Shown piece after piece: positions 37,241 to 49,439 of a stretch of 64,000 nt of DNA. Numbering within the stretch: position 1 is the first letter of the stretch; each line of letters starts with the position of its first letter. Source of the DNA: Hydra vulgaris (lineage: Eukaryota; Cnidaria; Hydrozoa; Anthoathecata; Hydridae); the NCBI RefSeq assembly GCF_038396675.1, contig NC_088921.1, forward strand, positions 14,509,501-14,573,500. Direction: 5' to 3'. The notes beneath the pieces were generated by a model. That model was not told the DNA's origin. It ran no database searches and saw only the letters and a list, made by a program, of their open reading frames with translations. The position numbers and the translations under genes are program-made.

Positions 37241-39944
37241 AAAACTTGTTTGACTTATATAAAACTCTTTTGAATAAATTATGTTTCATTGAAATTTGGT
37301 AATATTTTTTCTTCAATAAATATAAAATAATTATGCCTTTAGTTGACAAATTAGATAACCATTGTAATTTGTTAAAATAATTTTATAAATCAAAATAAAG
37401 CCTAAATTAAATTTTTACTAATCGGCCTCCAGTTATTTTTACGGTTTGCACGATTAATAGGCCTGTGTTTTAGATAGCCGTGTGTTAAACTAATAGACCT
37501 TATGCCAGATAACGAAGGCAGTGCATTTTAAAATATGGAGTTTGACAAGACTGTGGCATTGTTGGTTGGAGCAATTCCTTTGAGTTTACAGATTTGAAAA
37601 AAGCCAACCTATTAGCTATAAAAACCTAACCAAATTAGTTATAAAAAGGTACCCAAAACTAGTCAAAAAAGTCAAACTTTGTTTAGTATCAAAAGAAAAC
37701 GTAATATGTATTATAGTAATATAGTGCGATGTAGATTGTCTTTTAGCTTCAATAGCAATGGAATGGAAAATAGATTTGAGTATATTAGATGTGGAATCTA
37801 GTTCTAGATATTTTCAAATGCTCAAGAGAAGTGCTCAGTGAAAAAAGAGTATTTTTAATCAAGAAAAGTTGGAAAAATAAAACTACGAAAACTGTAAAAA
37901 TTAAAGATCGGGTGTGTACATGGTCGAATATCTCGAGGTGATCAGATTGGCATTACTAAAAAAATCAAACAATCTGAGATAAAAGAATCAAAAAAAAAAA
38001 AACAAAAAAAAACTTGTACTCCTGCCTGCATGGAAATATCAGTAGAGTTGATTTCAGTAGAACCTAGAAAACACTTAATAGACCTTTTCACAGTTCCGAT
38101 ATAAAATTTGGAACTGTGAAATGGAAGTAAAAACGTAAACAGACACTATTTTAACAGCGATTTCTTCGAGATTTAAAAAGCAAAGCTAAGATTTATCAAG
38201 CAATATTATTGAACCAGTACCAATAAAATTATACTTGATGTTTATTCAAGAAGATAATTTATTTTTTAAATAAATATATACTAATATTTTACTAAATCGA
38301 AACAAAAAGATCAACGACTTAAGCTTAATTTTGAATGTGGAGATGTCTTTAAAAAATATATTTTCGCGAGAAAGAAAAGCAACAATGACTTTTGTTGGTA
38401 TTTTGTATAAAATTTGCAAAATAATTTTTTTACTTTAATTTCAAAATATGTTTTTCAAGAATTTTCGTTTTAGTTTGAAAAAAGGAATTTTAAAAGAATG
38501 ACCAAGCTTGATAAATATCTCTTATTTGATAAACAAAATGTGACAAATGACATAGTAAACAGAACAAAAAAAAAAAAAAATATCATATTTAACCACTGAC
38601 TTATTTATGTACATTACATACTCCATTACATAGCTCCATTACATAACTCCATTGCATAGATATATTAGCTAATATATCTATGACATAGATATAGTAGCTA
38701 ATATATCTATGTAATATATGTAATTCTACATATATTGTAGTCATATATGTAATTCTACATATATTGTTTTTAAAAGTCGTATTATTATAATACGACTATA
38801 ACTATTTACACTTAATATATAATTTTTTAGACCTAATATAATTTTTTACAAGAAGCAGTAATAAGGGTTATGTTATTTATACATTTAAAGCTTGTAAATG
38901 ATTATTTGTGTCAAAGATTGGATATTAGTTATAAAAATATTCTATTAGTAGTTTCGACGTTTAAAAGGTTTATTTTTCGTTTATCTTTTGAACTTTCATG
39001 ATTATTTATTAAAATTAAACAGTTTTTAATACGAAATTTCACTTTATCTAATGTAAATTTTTTCACCACAGCAAATGCAAGGAAAAAAATTTCAATGAAT
39101 TAAATTTATTAATTCAAGTAAAACATGGTTTGTAGCAAGTAGTTATTAACAGAAATATCGCGCCTAAACTCTAACTCTAACCCTCACAGTAAATTTAGAT
39201 CTTTTGTTAAATACTATGTTACGTTAAAAAAGCTAACAGTGTAGTTATTGTCAAGTACGTTGGTACTGTTGCGATCAAAAAATGTCTTAAATACAAAAAT
39301 TTAAATTACATAGATAGTTATTAAGACTGTGAATTAGTGGTTGCTAAGCATACCTATACCGTTGTTAGGGTATTTTTTCATTAAAATTTTCGCAAAATAA
39401 AGCACCTTTTAGTACTTTACAGAAGTACAGAAGTTGATTTTTGGCAGTCTAATCCCTCCTAGAACCTTGCATGCATATGATTTATTTTGATAAAATCAAA
39501 TTGTGTGGAAGTTATGGCCCTAGGAGATATTATTGCTCAAAGTTATGGTAAATTGACTAGAAAATAACGAATATTACTTTATTTTTTATTACTATGTATA
39601 ATGTGACATTAACTATTTTCTCTATGAGCTATTATAAAGCTTCTTTGAGATTGTACTTAATTTGAGCCCTATGAATTTAAATTTTTGTTTTAACTTCTCC
39701 TCATAGCTCAAACATGAGTTATCATTTTTTTCTAATATGGTTTTAGGTATTAAAGCAAGGCTACTTTGGTGTTTGCATTGTTAAACGGGTAGTCATGTTT
39801 TAAAATTGAGTAATAATTTCTGGCTTATTGTTCATATAAGATTTTAGTTTTTTTGAATATGCGCTGAACAAACTGTGTGTTCTAGATTTAAATATTACTA
39901 CCACAATGCATCGGGCGTTGGCCGATGCACTGTGTTTTTTTTAG
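37241..39944. other. no recognised gene
   Basis: AT-rich. TTCACAGTTCC/GGAACTGTGAA forms a small hairpin near 38089-38120. TGCATCGG/CCGATGCA is near 39907. Palindromes at 38650-38820 are listed separately. No coding signal is recognised. Confidence 0.4.
38650..38820. repeat. cluster of AT palindromes
   Basis: ATAGATATATTAG followed by its complement CTAATATATCTAT makes a perfect 26-bp palindrome near 38655-38680. A similar one follows around AGTAGCTAATATATCTATG. GTAATTCTACATATATTGT is then repeated directly, and TCGTATTATTATAATACGA is another palindrome near 38776. Confidence 0.8.
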
Positions 39945-40132
39945 TTATTTAGGTGCTCAAAGAAGTCCTAATGGTCTCATAACACAGAGCACCGTTACAA
40001 GGAGAATAGCATTTATTAAGTTGGCTCTCCGTTTCCAACTTCACCGATAACGGCTATTTACTTAGAGCGGGGATCTAATCCGCAACACTTGGGTTACGAG
40101 TCCAATGCTCTAACCAGTGAGCCACGGCTGTC
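39945..40132 (-). mobile_element. SINE with tRNA-Thr-like head
   Basis: Read on the minus strand from about 40132, an A box (TGGCTCACTGGTTAGAGC), an anticodon arm TTGGA/CCCAA with CGT in the loop, and a B box GGATTAGATCC lie in tRNA order. A body of about 60 nt follows, then a 3' hairpin GGTGCTC/GAGCACC (39952-39993). The changed B box and the attached tail show it is a SINE and not a tRNA gene. The tail is shared with 1986-2095. Confidence 0.8.
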
Positions 40133-41100
40133 TTAAACAATCTATAACTACTTATAATAAGGTTTCTGCTAATATTTAAGATGGATTTCCCCTAATACTA
40201 TATCCGACTAAATATGGTAAACATACGAAAACAGATAAAATCGACTCAATCCTTTTAGAGAAATGCTTTCAATTGCAAATATATAAATACAACCTACTCA
40301 AAGTATCGATAGGTCATAAAAAAATCTGTTCAATTAATTTTTACATTTTTTTTTCAAGATTAATTTTTAATCAAGGTTTGTTTTTGTTTCAAACGTAAAC
40401 AGCCCTTGTTTCCAACAAGCCCAAAACAAACATAAAACTAATTTATATTATAATCAATAACTTTTTTAAAGACTTTCTTCATCCCCAAGCAAAACCGCGC
40501 AGATCTTTAAAACCATTCGATACCCAAAAGTGACACGCCAGGTTTAGGTCTTGGGACCGGGTGAATGCGACGCCATGCTAACCATCACGATTCTAAAATA
40601 AAGAAAGTATTTTGTTATTTTATCTAATATTAAATTGATTCAATTTCATATTTAAAATATTCGGAAAATTCTTTTCGTAAAATGTCCGGAATATTTTTCC
40701 CCTTATTTTCCTAATAATTTTGCTTTCAGCTGATTTGTTTCTCAATTTATATGAAACTTTTCTGAATTTTGTATGAGCGATGACTACAAAACCTTAAAAA
40801 TCTAATATATCACACTAATATATACTTAAAAATACACAAATATATACTTAAACTTGTATGTAAAACTTTTTGGATATCCGGAAAAAGTAAAATATCAGGA
40901 ATTCCGGTAATATCCGGAAAAACATAACTCCTGTCATTTACTTCATCAAATTTTAAGCACTTTAAAAATATGCCAGGCTTAATACAGGTATACTCATGAT
41001 GTTTGCCTATATTTTAAGGTAGATTTCACTGATTCTCCACCTGTTTTCTCTGACTTAATTTAAAGCTACAAAAGCTCAACTTCAGTAAAAATCTATGTGT
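40133..41100. other. no recognised gene
   Basis: AT-rich. A stretch near 40170-40330 reads as an open plus-strand frame without a recognisable domain. TATCCGGAAAA-like motifs recur near 40875 and 40910. Confidence 0.4.
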
Positions 41101-41138
41101 CAAAGTGTTAACACGTTGTCCAACGTGTTAACACTTTG
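41101..41138. repeat. perfect 18-bp-arm hairpin
   Basis: CAAAGTGTTAACACGTTG (41101-41118), a 2-nt TC, then the exact reverse complement CAACGTGTTAACACTTTG (41121-41138). The nearby LINE fragment stops about 25 bp beyond. Confidence 0.95.
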
Positions 41139-41164
41139 TCAATGTGTACAACGTACAATCCCAG

Positions 41165-41998
41165 ATTAGATGTGAGAAGTTCAGGAAGATCAATAATGTA
41201 AATTAGAAAAAGTATAGGGCCAAAAGGATAGAACCTTGAGGAAACCCTGAAGTTACAGGAAATAAAGAAGAGTGCTGTCCGTCGAGGACAACTTTGATAC
41301 TATGATTGGTAAGGAAAGACTCAATAATCTTAAAAACATTACTTGATATACGGTCAAACAAGAGCTTATGGAAAAGACCAGCATGCAAAACCTTATCACA
41401 GGCTTTAGAAATGTCGAGAGTGATAGCCCTAACCTTCCTACATCATTTAATGCACGATAAAACCTATTGGTTATTACTGTTAACAAATCAGCAGTAGAAC
41501 GAGAAGATCAAAATTCATATCAGAAAGTTATTAGATTCAATTTGAGAGATTAAGTGTTTGTTAATTAAAGACTTAAAAACCTAGCTTTTGATAGTAAGAA
41601 GACTAATGGGATGGTAGTTAGACAAATCATATCGCTCTCCAGAATTTTTGAAAATAGGTACAACAGACGATGCTTCACAGCAGGCAGGAAAACAAGATTC
41701 TGATAAGCATTTGTTGAATAGTTTTGAAAGTATAGACAATAGCTCCGGAGAACACTTCTGCAAGACTAAAATAGGTATGTTGTCCATACCACAAGCTGTA
41801 GAAGAGTCTAAGCAGGAAATCACTTTAGATACAGAAGCTGGGGTGATTGCAATGGATCAAACTGCCCTTCAGCTATATCAGGTAGAATGTGAGTAGTGGA
41901 ATCAAGAGATGAGATTGTTAAAAAGTTCTTAACAAACAATTCAGCTTTGTCTTAGATGAGGTCACAAAGTCTGAACCATGCAAGAGGAGGCGGGTTTT
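41165..41998 (-). pseudogene. LINE reverse transcriptase, N-terminal half (copy B)
   Basis: On the minus strand, from 41998: a linker with LHGSDFVTS, then STACGMDNIPILVLQKCSPE (41800-41735), CFPACCEASSVVPIFKNSGE, NYHPISLL (41620-41597), a damaged LDISKACDKVLHAGLFHKLL (palm motif A; near 41430-41370), and SFLTNHSIKVVLDGQHSS plus SGFPQGSILLAL (motif B; near 41240-41215). It is CR1/jockey-like. Stops and frameshifts occur near 41580 and 41480, and homology ends near 41165, before the YxDD-equivalent motif. Confidence 0.8.
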
Positions 41999-42004
41999 TT
42001 TTAA

Positions 42005-42935
42005 AAACATATTTACTTCCAACAAGGCTGCAAACAACTATTAAAGTTGGAAGTATTTGTAGTATTTGTAGAAGAGAGTAAGAAAAGCAACATCACGACG
42101 ATGTGACAATGGCTGAAGAATGGCTGCAAGAGCAGGTCCAACTATGTTTACAATGCGTTTTTGCACCTTGTCCAAAAGGGAAAGGGCATCGTTGGAAGAT
42201 CTGCCCCAGATATGGCAACAATATTCCATACAAGGACGGATTAGAGATTTAGAGATAAAGAATAGAATCAGGAGTAAGAAAGTGGCGAGCACAATAAAGA
42301 GAAGCAACCTTAGCAGATGCTAATTTTGCAATCAATTTGATATATGGTTTCCAAGAAAGATCAAAAGTAGGAGTTAAACCTAGAAGACGAAGAGTTGATG
42401 ACTCATCGAGTACATAACTATTCATAAATATAGGAAGATCTAGATTATAGCAATAACGATTAGCTGAAAAGTATTGAATTATTTGCCTGATACACCGTAA
42501 GACAAAAGCTTATGTAGAAGACCAGAATGCCAAACTTTATCAAAGGTTTTAGAAATATCAAGAGCGATGGCCATAGCCTCTCCACATCTATATAATGCAG
42601 GGTATTAGAGCTATATCAGGTATTAGTTATATCAGGTAGAATGTGATTAGTAGAATCAAGAGTCAACAATAAGGGCAAATCTGTTATTCCACCTCTCTTG
42701 CATGGTTCAGATTTTGTTACATTGCCTAAAGACAAAACTGAATTGTTTGCTAAGAACTTTTCATCGATCTTGTCTTTTAATTTGACTAGTCACGTTCTAC
42801 CAGCCGACAAACAAGTTGATCCATTGCTTTACATTCTTATCACTTCAGCTTATCTATCTAAAGTGATTTCCTGCTTAGACACTTCTACAGCATGTGGTCC
42901 GGACAATATACCTGTTATTATTTCTTGCTGACATT
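42005..42935 (-). mobile_element. LINE (copy A) with inverted 5' segment
   Basis: The minus-strand part (about 42605-42005) reads ALYRCGEAMAIALDISKTFD, KVWHSGLLHKLLSYGVSGK, then jumps past the catalytic motif to LGLTPTFDLSWKPYIKLI, IRPCMEYCCHIWGR and LDKVQKRIVN, ending in a 3' stem-loop and tail. The adjoining 42655-42935 lies on the plus strand and reads upstream LINE sequence: LLHGSDFVTLPKDKTELFAK to STACGPDNIPVII. An upstream piece inverted, with its 5' end at the junction, and with sequence missing between the pieces, is the form left by twin priming during insertion. Confidence 0.8.
42015..42054 (-). other. LINE 3' stem-loop, copy 2
   Basis: ACTTCCAAC (42015-42023) and GTTGGAAGT (42046-42054) form a 9-bp stem with a 22-nt loop. 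It corresponds to 28785-28827, with a C-G pair there replaced by T-A here. Confidence 0.75.
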
Positions 42936-42939
42936 CAAA

Positions 42940-44284
42940 AATACTGGATAAGTATACAATGAAGGGTATTCCTGATTAGAGATAATTTTTATTCTCAAAA
43001 TATACCTTTTGATTTATTTCATTAAAATAATCCAAATTGAAATATAAAACTGCAACCATAATTGTGTATGCTTTAATTTTTAATATAAATCAGTGCAACT
43101 GAAAACTTGCTCTATTTAGCTCTACTATTAAGATATACATGACATTACTTTTCAACTAGAAAGGCAATATGCTAACTGTTTAAATAAAAGTTATTGTTTG
43201 ATGATTATAAACAATTATTTATCTTATAATCAAATAAAAAAAATAATTTCAGTAATAAATGAAACTTTAAAAGCAATTCAGTGTTTTTTTCCATAACTTT
43301 TTTTCTTCTAAGCTTCAATAATGCACTGAGTTCAAAATTTCATGTTCTTAAATTTTTTTTTGCATCTGTATATGTAGATAAAATGTGGCTAATACCTAAA
43401 TTTGAAGCCTGGTTTGAAACTGCAGCAGTGTTTGGATTTGCATCTATTTAGAAATTGCCAAAGCAACAGTTACTTAATTGTATAAAACATAAAATAATCT
43501 TTCATTATTTTCTTTTCATATTCCATCACTGAGAAACGATTAAAGCAATGCTGTTCGTTATAAAAACCATTATAATATAATTTAAATGTGATCACATATA
43601 ATGTTCAATGATAATGTTAATGATCACATATAACATATGTTCACATGAGCAGACTGCAATCTATGTGATTATTTATATGTATGTCTTATTAAGTAAATCT
43701 ATGTGGTCATTATATTTGAATAGACTGCAGATAAAATTTAGATGTGGATATATATCCACATTTAAATTTTAAAGTTATAAAAAAACATCTAAATTATATA
43801 GTTATAAACAAACATCTCTTTATTTTATTCTTAAATCAATAAAATTTACATGTGGATATATGTAACAGTACTGGTACATATGTACCAGTACTGGTACATA
43901 TGGATATATATATCCACATCTAAAATTTAGACTAAAATTTAGAATAAAATTTAGAAAATTTAGACTAAATTTTTTTGATATAAAATTAAAATAAAGAGAT
44001 GTTTGTTTATAGCTATATAAAAAAAATACCCGATAAATCTTCGAAATTTCGAAAAGAACTGTCTTCACTCATTTTGATTTGAAGAATAATTCAAAAACTT
44101 GTAAAAAACGTTGAACTGTTAAAATGTCAGCAAAATTAATTTTAAAATAAAAAGACATGGCGCGGTAATTCAAAATAAAGTTTCCATTTTAAACGCATGC
44201 GTATTAACATACAAAAATTTTCTAGGTCTGTGTTTTTTTGCTTTTCGCATTTCGCGTTTTGAGTCATCTAAAGGAACGCTAACC
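42940..44284 (-). mobile_element. P-like element, copy B, 5' part only
   Basis: Read on the minus strand from 44284, it matches copy A from 31329 to about 32490: the end GGTTAGCGTTCC, ATGACTCAAAACGCGAAATG, and CTGCTGCAGTTTCAAACCAG are shared. Exon 1 (44072-44030) encodes MSEDSSFRNFEDLSG and ends at a GT donor. Homology stops near 42940, where LINE copy A begins. It therefore looks like a second, truncated member of the same family facing copy A. Confidence 0.75.
43740..43925. repeat. palindromic region in copy B
   Basis: AGTACTGGTACATATGTACC and the following AGTACT form a perfect 26-bp palindrome at 43867-43892. Flanking GTGGATATAT and ATATATCCAC extend the pairing outward. It corresponds in position to the palindromes at 31618-31810. 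Confidence 0.8.
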
Positions 44285-44383
44285 TTCAATACTAGTGCTA
44301 GAGACTACTCTAGAGTGCATCAAATAGTAAACATAGTACTTAGCTGCTATTTAATTTCATTTACTCTGTGATAAATATTGAAA

Positions 44384-45031
44384 ATGCCAGGAGCCAATTG
44401 CGCTATATTTGGTTGTTCAGTATCAAAAAATCATGTTGGATTGTCTATATTTCGTATTCCAACAAAAGATGACGCATATAGCAAAAACTGGAGACAGAAG
44501 TTAATAAGTGTAATTACGCATGACAGAGTGATTGACAAAGGATTAAAAGCTCAAATCGAAACAAGAAATCTTTATATTTGTGAACGTCATTACACAAAGG
44601 ATCAACTTCTTCGTCGTGAGGAAATTGCAATATTTTATATATTCAATATATCTGCTGCTTCAAGAAATTGGTTTGTATATGCCTTATAATTATAATATAT
44701 GGAAGCATTTCATTGACTGTATAATTAAATGGATGACTTCAGATATAATACGTTATCTTCAAAATATATTTATTTGAAATGTTAGCTAATAGAGCCTAAT
44801 AAACTTTATAATTTATATAAAGTTTACTTAGCTGGATTAGTTGACAAATATTATATCAGTATTAACATTGTGTTGGTATCCATACTGGAAACAAGAAAAT
44901 TCAGGTACATTTTTATAATTTTAGATGAATTAAAAACTACACTTATTCCTGGATCAATACCAAAAATAAATTTACCGCAAAAAAGTTTTTCTATTTCTAG
45001 GTAAAATAAAATTATTTTGAAAAATAATAAA

Positions 45032-45108
<77 letters not shown>

Positions 45109-47490
45109 CTTGAAAATAGTTTTTTGTTTATACTGTTGTATAATTGCAAATAAACTACTTGAATTGATAATTTTATTTTAAGCACAACATCTCGTAAGTT
45201 GATAAGAAATTTAATTTAAATACTCAACCAAACTCAATCCAGGAATGTTACAAATCAATGGAAGAATTTACTAAGCATACATCTTAATCTTCCTTCTGGT
45301 TGGAATATAAATAATAATATTTCTCACGTTCATATTTTTGAAAAAGATGAACTTTATGAAGTTACAAAAACAGACATATTTATTGATGCTTCTTTAACAT
45401 TTATACTTCACATTTATGCCTGGCGTTTACCATCAACCCACGAAGTTTATAAAAGTTATGACAATTCAATGAAAAATATCACTTTGTCAAACTTGATCAA
45501 AGTTATTTCAAGTTATAGTATTTGTCTAGGAGTCTCACTCGATGAAGCAAAAAAGTCTGCCATCAAACATTGTGTCCCTAAAATATATAATCAAACAGAA
45601 TTTAACTTTCATGGTACTTATCAAACTGAGTATTTCAGATCAAGTACATGTTCAGCTTTGAGCAAACTGAAATGTTGTGATAACTGTATTATAAATGAAA
45701 AAACTTTTATTTCTAAGTCTTCCAAATCATCAAAAAGAAAGCACAGTGTAGCGAAAAAGCCTGCTAAACTTAATGCACCAATATCATTGACTTCTCCAGA
45801 TCGCCTAAAGTTAACAATTCGAAACTATAGAATTGAAAATAAGGAGTTGAAAGAAAAAATCATTGATTTACAAAATTCAATTTCAAAATCTGCCCTGACT
45901 ATCAGTTCAAGTTTAAGTGATGATTTAATATCAATTATGTCAATTGCAGATCAAAACAAAATCTCACCTTTTATGAAGCTATTTTGGGAGGAGCAGCAAA
46001 AATATTTGAGGTTATCTCCAACTAATGTAAGATATCATCCTATAATAATTCGATACTGTCTTTCACTGGCATCAAAGTCTGCTGCAATGTATGATGATAT
46101 ACGTTACAATGAGAAATCAGGAACAGGTTTTCTTGTCCTTCCAAGTCGTCCTCGCTTACGTGATTATAAAAATTACATTAAACCTAAACGTGGATTTAAT
46201 AAGGAAATAATTGATGAATCAAAAGAAAAAACCAAAGATTTTTCTGAGCAAGAAAAATTATTGTCATTCTAATGGATGAAATGAAAATTCAGGAAAACTT
46301 AGTTTGGGACAAGCACACTGGGGAGATTGTGGGTTATGTTGATCTTGGTGATGCTGATGTTAACATAGCAACTTTGCCAAAAGTAGATGATTTTGCTACC
46401 CATGTTTTAGTATTTCTTGTTCGTAGTATTGTCAATCCCCTTAAATTTAGTTTAGCTAACTTTGCAACAACTGGAGTCACCGCTTGTCAAAATTTTCCAT
46501 TGCTTTGGAAAGCAATTGGAATTTGTGAATTAAATTCCTTAAAAGTTATTGCTGTAACTTGCGCTGGAGCTTCTGCAAATCGCAAGTTGTTTAAAATGCA
46601 TTTTACCATGACATGTAATGATATGAATCCGCATGTTGATGTCACATATAGAACCCTTAACTATTTTAGTTCAGAAAAACGATTTATTTATTTTATATCT
46701 GACCCACCACATTTAATTAAGACAGTTCGTAACTGTTTATCTAACTCAAAAATTGCAGAAGGAACAAGATATATGTGGAATGGTGGTATGTTCATATTGT
46801 GGAATCATATTGCTGATGTATTTTATGAGGACAGAGAATGTGGCTTACATATTTTGCCTAAACTCACTTTTGAACATATAAAATTGACGCCATATTCAAT
46901 AACGAATGTTAAACTTGCTGCTCAAGTGCTAAGTTCTACTGTATCAAAAGTTTTATTACATTACGGACCACCTGAAGCTGAAGGCACTGCTAAGTTTTGT
47001 GCCTTAATGTATAGCTTCTTTGATATAATGAATATAAGAAGTTTAAATGGTCATAAATTTGATCTAAAACCAAATCTAGCTCCATTCTCATCATTAAATG
47101 ATGATAGGTTTTTTTGGTTACAAAGTTTTGCAATATTTTAAAGATTGGTTAAAATCTATTGAAGAGCATCCTGGAGATATTTCAAAAATTTCAAAATCAA
47201 AGATGTTCATTGCCCATCAAACATATGAAGGTTTGAAGATTACAGTTCATTCAATTATAGAATCTGTTCAGTTTTTACTGCAGCAAAATGTAAAATATGT
47301 TTTAACTGAACGCTTTTGTCAGGATCCAATTGAAAATTATTTTGGACGCCAACGATCACTTGGATTACGAAAAGATAATCCATCTGTTAATGACTTTGGT
47401 TACAATGATAACATGACAAGAAATCAGAAAGTATTTCTTCCTGTTACTGGAAATGTAATTAGCTATACAGATAGTATTAAATCGTGTTAA
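44384..47490 (+). pseudogene. second P-element family: THAP domain plus transposase
   Basis: Exon 1 (44384-44615) starts with the ATG of MPGANC; it carries a THAP-like C2CH domain with CAIFGC, a tryptophan in SKNWRQKL and LYICERHY. The GT donor at 44616 and acceptor at 44924 join in frame to exon 2 (44925-45000, TTLIPGSIPKINLPQKSF). Exon 3 starts at 45183 after a (TA)n intron. It includes LKLTIRNYRIENKELKEKI (coiled coil near 45808), then VILMDEMKIQENLVWDKHTG (catalytic aspartate), GYVDLGD, ISDPPHLIKTVRNCLSNS, and TERFCQDPIENYFGRQRS near the end. Breaks are a TAA at 45217, a 1-nt shift in an A run near 46255 and another near 47130. The architecture is complete, so the copy is young compared with the 2.7-3.7 kb relic. 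Confidence 0.85.
45034..45106. repeat. (TA)n microsatellite
   Basis: Pure TA repeat in the second intron of the 44.4-47.5 kb P-like gene. Confidence 0.95.
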
Positions 47491-47960
47491 AAAAAAATTT
47501 AAACCATGTAAAAACTGTATTAAACATAAGATAATATTTTTTGATGAGTTCAATTATTAATATTTTTCACTTAAAATTTAACATATATAGATTTCGACTT
47601 ATTTTCTTTTTTAAAAATGTAGTACACTATTTTTAAAATATTTTTTGGTATAAATGTATTGGTCAAAAATAATCAATTTTAAAGATCTGTCTATATCAAA
47701 ATTTATCTTACAATTTAAAAAAATGGTAACACTATAAAGTATTAGATGTGTAATTGTTGATTTAAAATTGAAAGAACAATTATATTAATTTTGTTATTGA
47801 TATTGTATATATCAAAGTTGATTTATACAATATCAATATGAAATATATAAGTCATTAAGTATTCATTTTACTACTTCAGGAGTAGTTAGTAATATGCCAT
47901 TAATATTTTTAAAAGATATGTGGCTATGAAAATAGCCATTTTCATAAGTCCAAGTCATGC
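47491..47960. other. no recognised gene
   Basis: AT-rich 3' flank of the P-like gene. ATTGATATTGTATA/TATACAATATCAAT forms an inverted pair near 47793-47838. Confidence 0.4.
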
Positions 47961-47967
47961 CAAGTCT

Positions 47968-48950
47968 TTAATGTCCTTGTTCCAAAGTTGAGACTTTTTT
48001 TTTAATTGCTGTTCTTAATGCATTTGATTTAGTTTGACTTTTAGAAATCTTGAAAGCTTGCAACTTAACTTTCACATAGGAAAATGTACAAACACATATA
48101 TACAGAGTTAGAAGATCTTCTAATAAATTAAGTGCTATTTCTTTTTGAACTTTATCAGTTGAACTATGTATAATTTTTGAAAAGTTAACAAGCACAAAAG
48201 AGTCTTTAATTAACGTATCAACTATTTCTTTGCAATTGATAGTATGAGATGACTTTTTCGCCATAGAAATAAAATGGTACTCTGCAGTAGTAAAGATGCA
48301 AATAACCTCTTTACTTACTTTCCATAAACCACCCCTATTATGCAAATTAACATGTTTATGCTCTGGCAAAGAAATCGTTTTCTCCTGTACATTTACCAGC
48401 AAGCAAAAATGATAAACACTGCTTATGATACAAACTAGACATGTTAGAACTAAATCTAATTCTACGATAAAAGGTACCTAAAACATAACCACTAAGATAA
48501 GTGATAATAGATTTTTCTTTTTCAGTAAACTGATAAGATTCATGTTTAAATGTTAAAACATCATTATTAAAGGAGGCGCCAGTCAGATGAGCCAAGACAA
48601 GATTAGCAACTTCAAAACATAAAAGAAGAGTGCAGTTTTGGATAAGATTTTTAAAAGGACTTGGTGCTTCAGAAAATATTTTGTAGAAAGCTGGGTAAAA
48701 ATTTTCAGCATTTCCATCAAATGATTCAATAATACTTTTTATTAAAGAATAAGCTGCATTGACCTCCTCTATACATGTCAATTTAAAATTTTTAAATTCA
48801 GTTCTTATTTTAGTAGGGTAGCATTCATCTATGGCAAGCTTTTCTGCACTCTGAATCAAGTAATTTTGAAAGCAATTAGAATGAAGAATAAGCTCTGCTA
48901 TTTTTTTCTCTTTACTAAACTGTTTATCAATTATAGGTGTTACATCCCGC
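47968..48950 (-). pseudogene. C-terminal exon of an uncharacterised transposon-like family
   Basis: The minus-strand frame begins near TPIIDKQFSKEKKIAELILH (48945-48890) and runs to a frameshift near 48380, then to a stop at 47968. It has ANLVLAHLTGASFNNDVL, a SGYVLGTFYRRIRF block (about 48490-48450), SFLLAGKCTGEN, NRGGLWKVSKEVICIFTTAE (about 48335-48280), and a C-terminal NLLEDLLTLYICVCTFSYVK segment. A YxxGYVxxxxYR block followed by NRGGLxxxSxxVxxIFxxxE is seen in several DNA-transposon-derived proteins, but I cannot name this family. A zinc-finger exon at 53345-53589 on the same strand may be its first exon. Damage is limited to about one frameshift. Confidence 0.6.
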
Positions 48951-49439
48951 GTTGTACGGAACCGATTTTTGTGCTAAAAAACTGTTCCACGTTTCTAGAA
49001 CTTCGCGTTAAGGCAGTATGGTAGGATGGTGTTTTGTAGCATATTTTTTTAGAATTTTATATTAACTTAGAAGTTTTTCTAAAAGTAGAATAGTTGAACT
49101 TTCTTAAAGAGTATTTTTTTATTATATTGACGTAAGTTAAAGTGTTATTTATTGATATCAAAAAGTGTGTTATACTTCTTGTGCTTAGTAAATGTTAAAG
49201 ATATTATCTTTTTTTTTCTATCCTATTCTTTTTTTTAAGTTTATATGTTTTCTATGCACATGCCAAATTTCATGAATTTATTTTAACCCTATTTTTACCC
49301 TCACTTTTGGTACCTAAATTTTGTTTTTCCGACTTCTGTTTGGGGGAGAAGGGGGGGGGGTACTGAAGGATATTAAATATTCGTTTTTATAAGTCAATAA
49401 CAATTACTATTTAAAAGTTTTTCTAATAGAAAATATAAT
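48951..49439. other. no gene; G-rich repeat fragment
   Basis: The part 49245-49370 (ATGCCAAATTTCATGAATTT, TTTTGGTACCTAAATTT, then GGGGGAGAAGGGGGGGGGG) resembles the repeats at 54378-54935. The rest is AT-rich. Confidence 0.5.

Noticed and set aside
39160..39190. Telomere-like CTAACCC motifs
   Set aside because: Only two or three imperfect units (CTCTAACTCTAACCCTC); far too short for a telomeric tract.
40170..40340. Open plus-strand stretch
   Set aside because: It stays open for about 50 codons but shows no motif I can connect to a family; not enough to call a gene.
44378..44383. Start of the P-like gene at a TTG
   Set aside because: The frame extends upstream to TTG, but the THAP domain starts MPGANC at the ATG 44384, which fits the family.
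46250..46275. Programmed frameshift in an A run
   Set aside because: The A run near 46255 could suggest slippage, but other breaks in the same gene (45217 and near 47130) make ordinary decay likelier.
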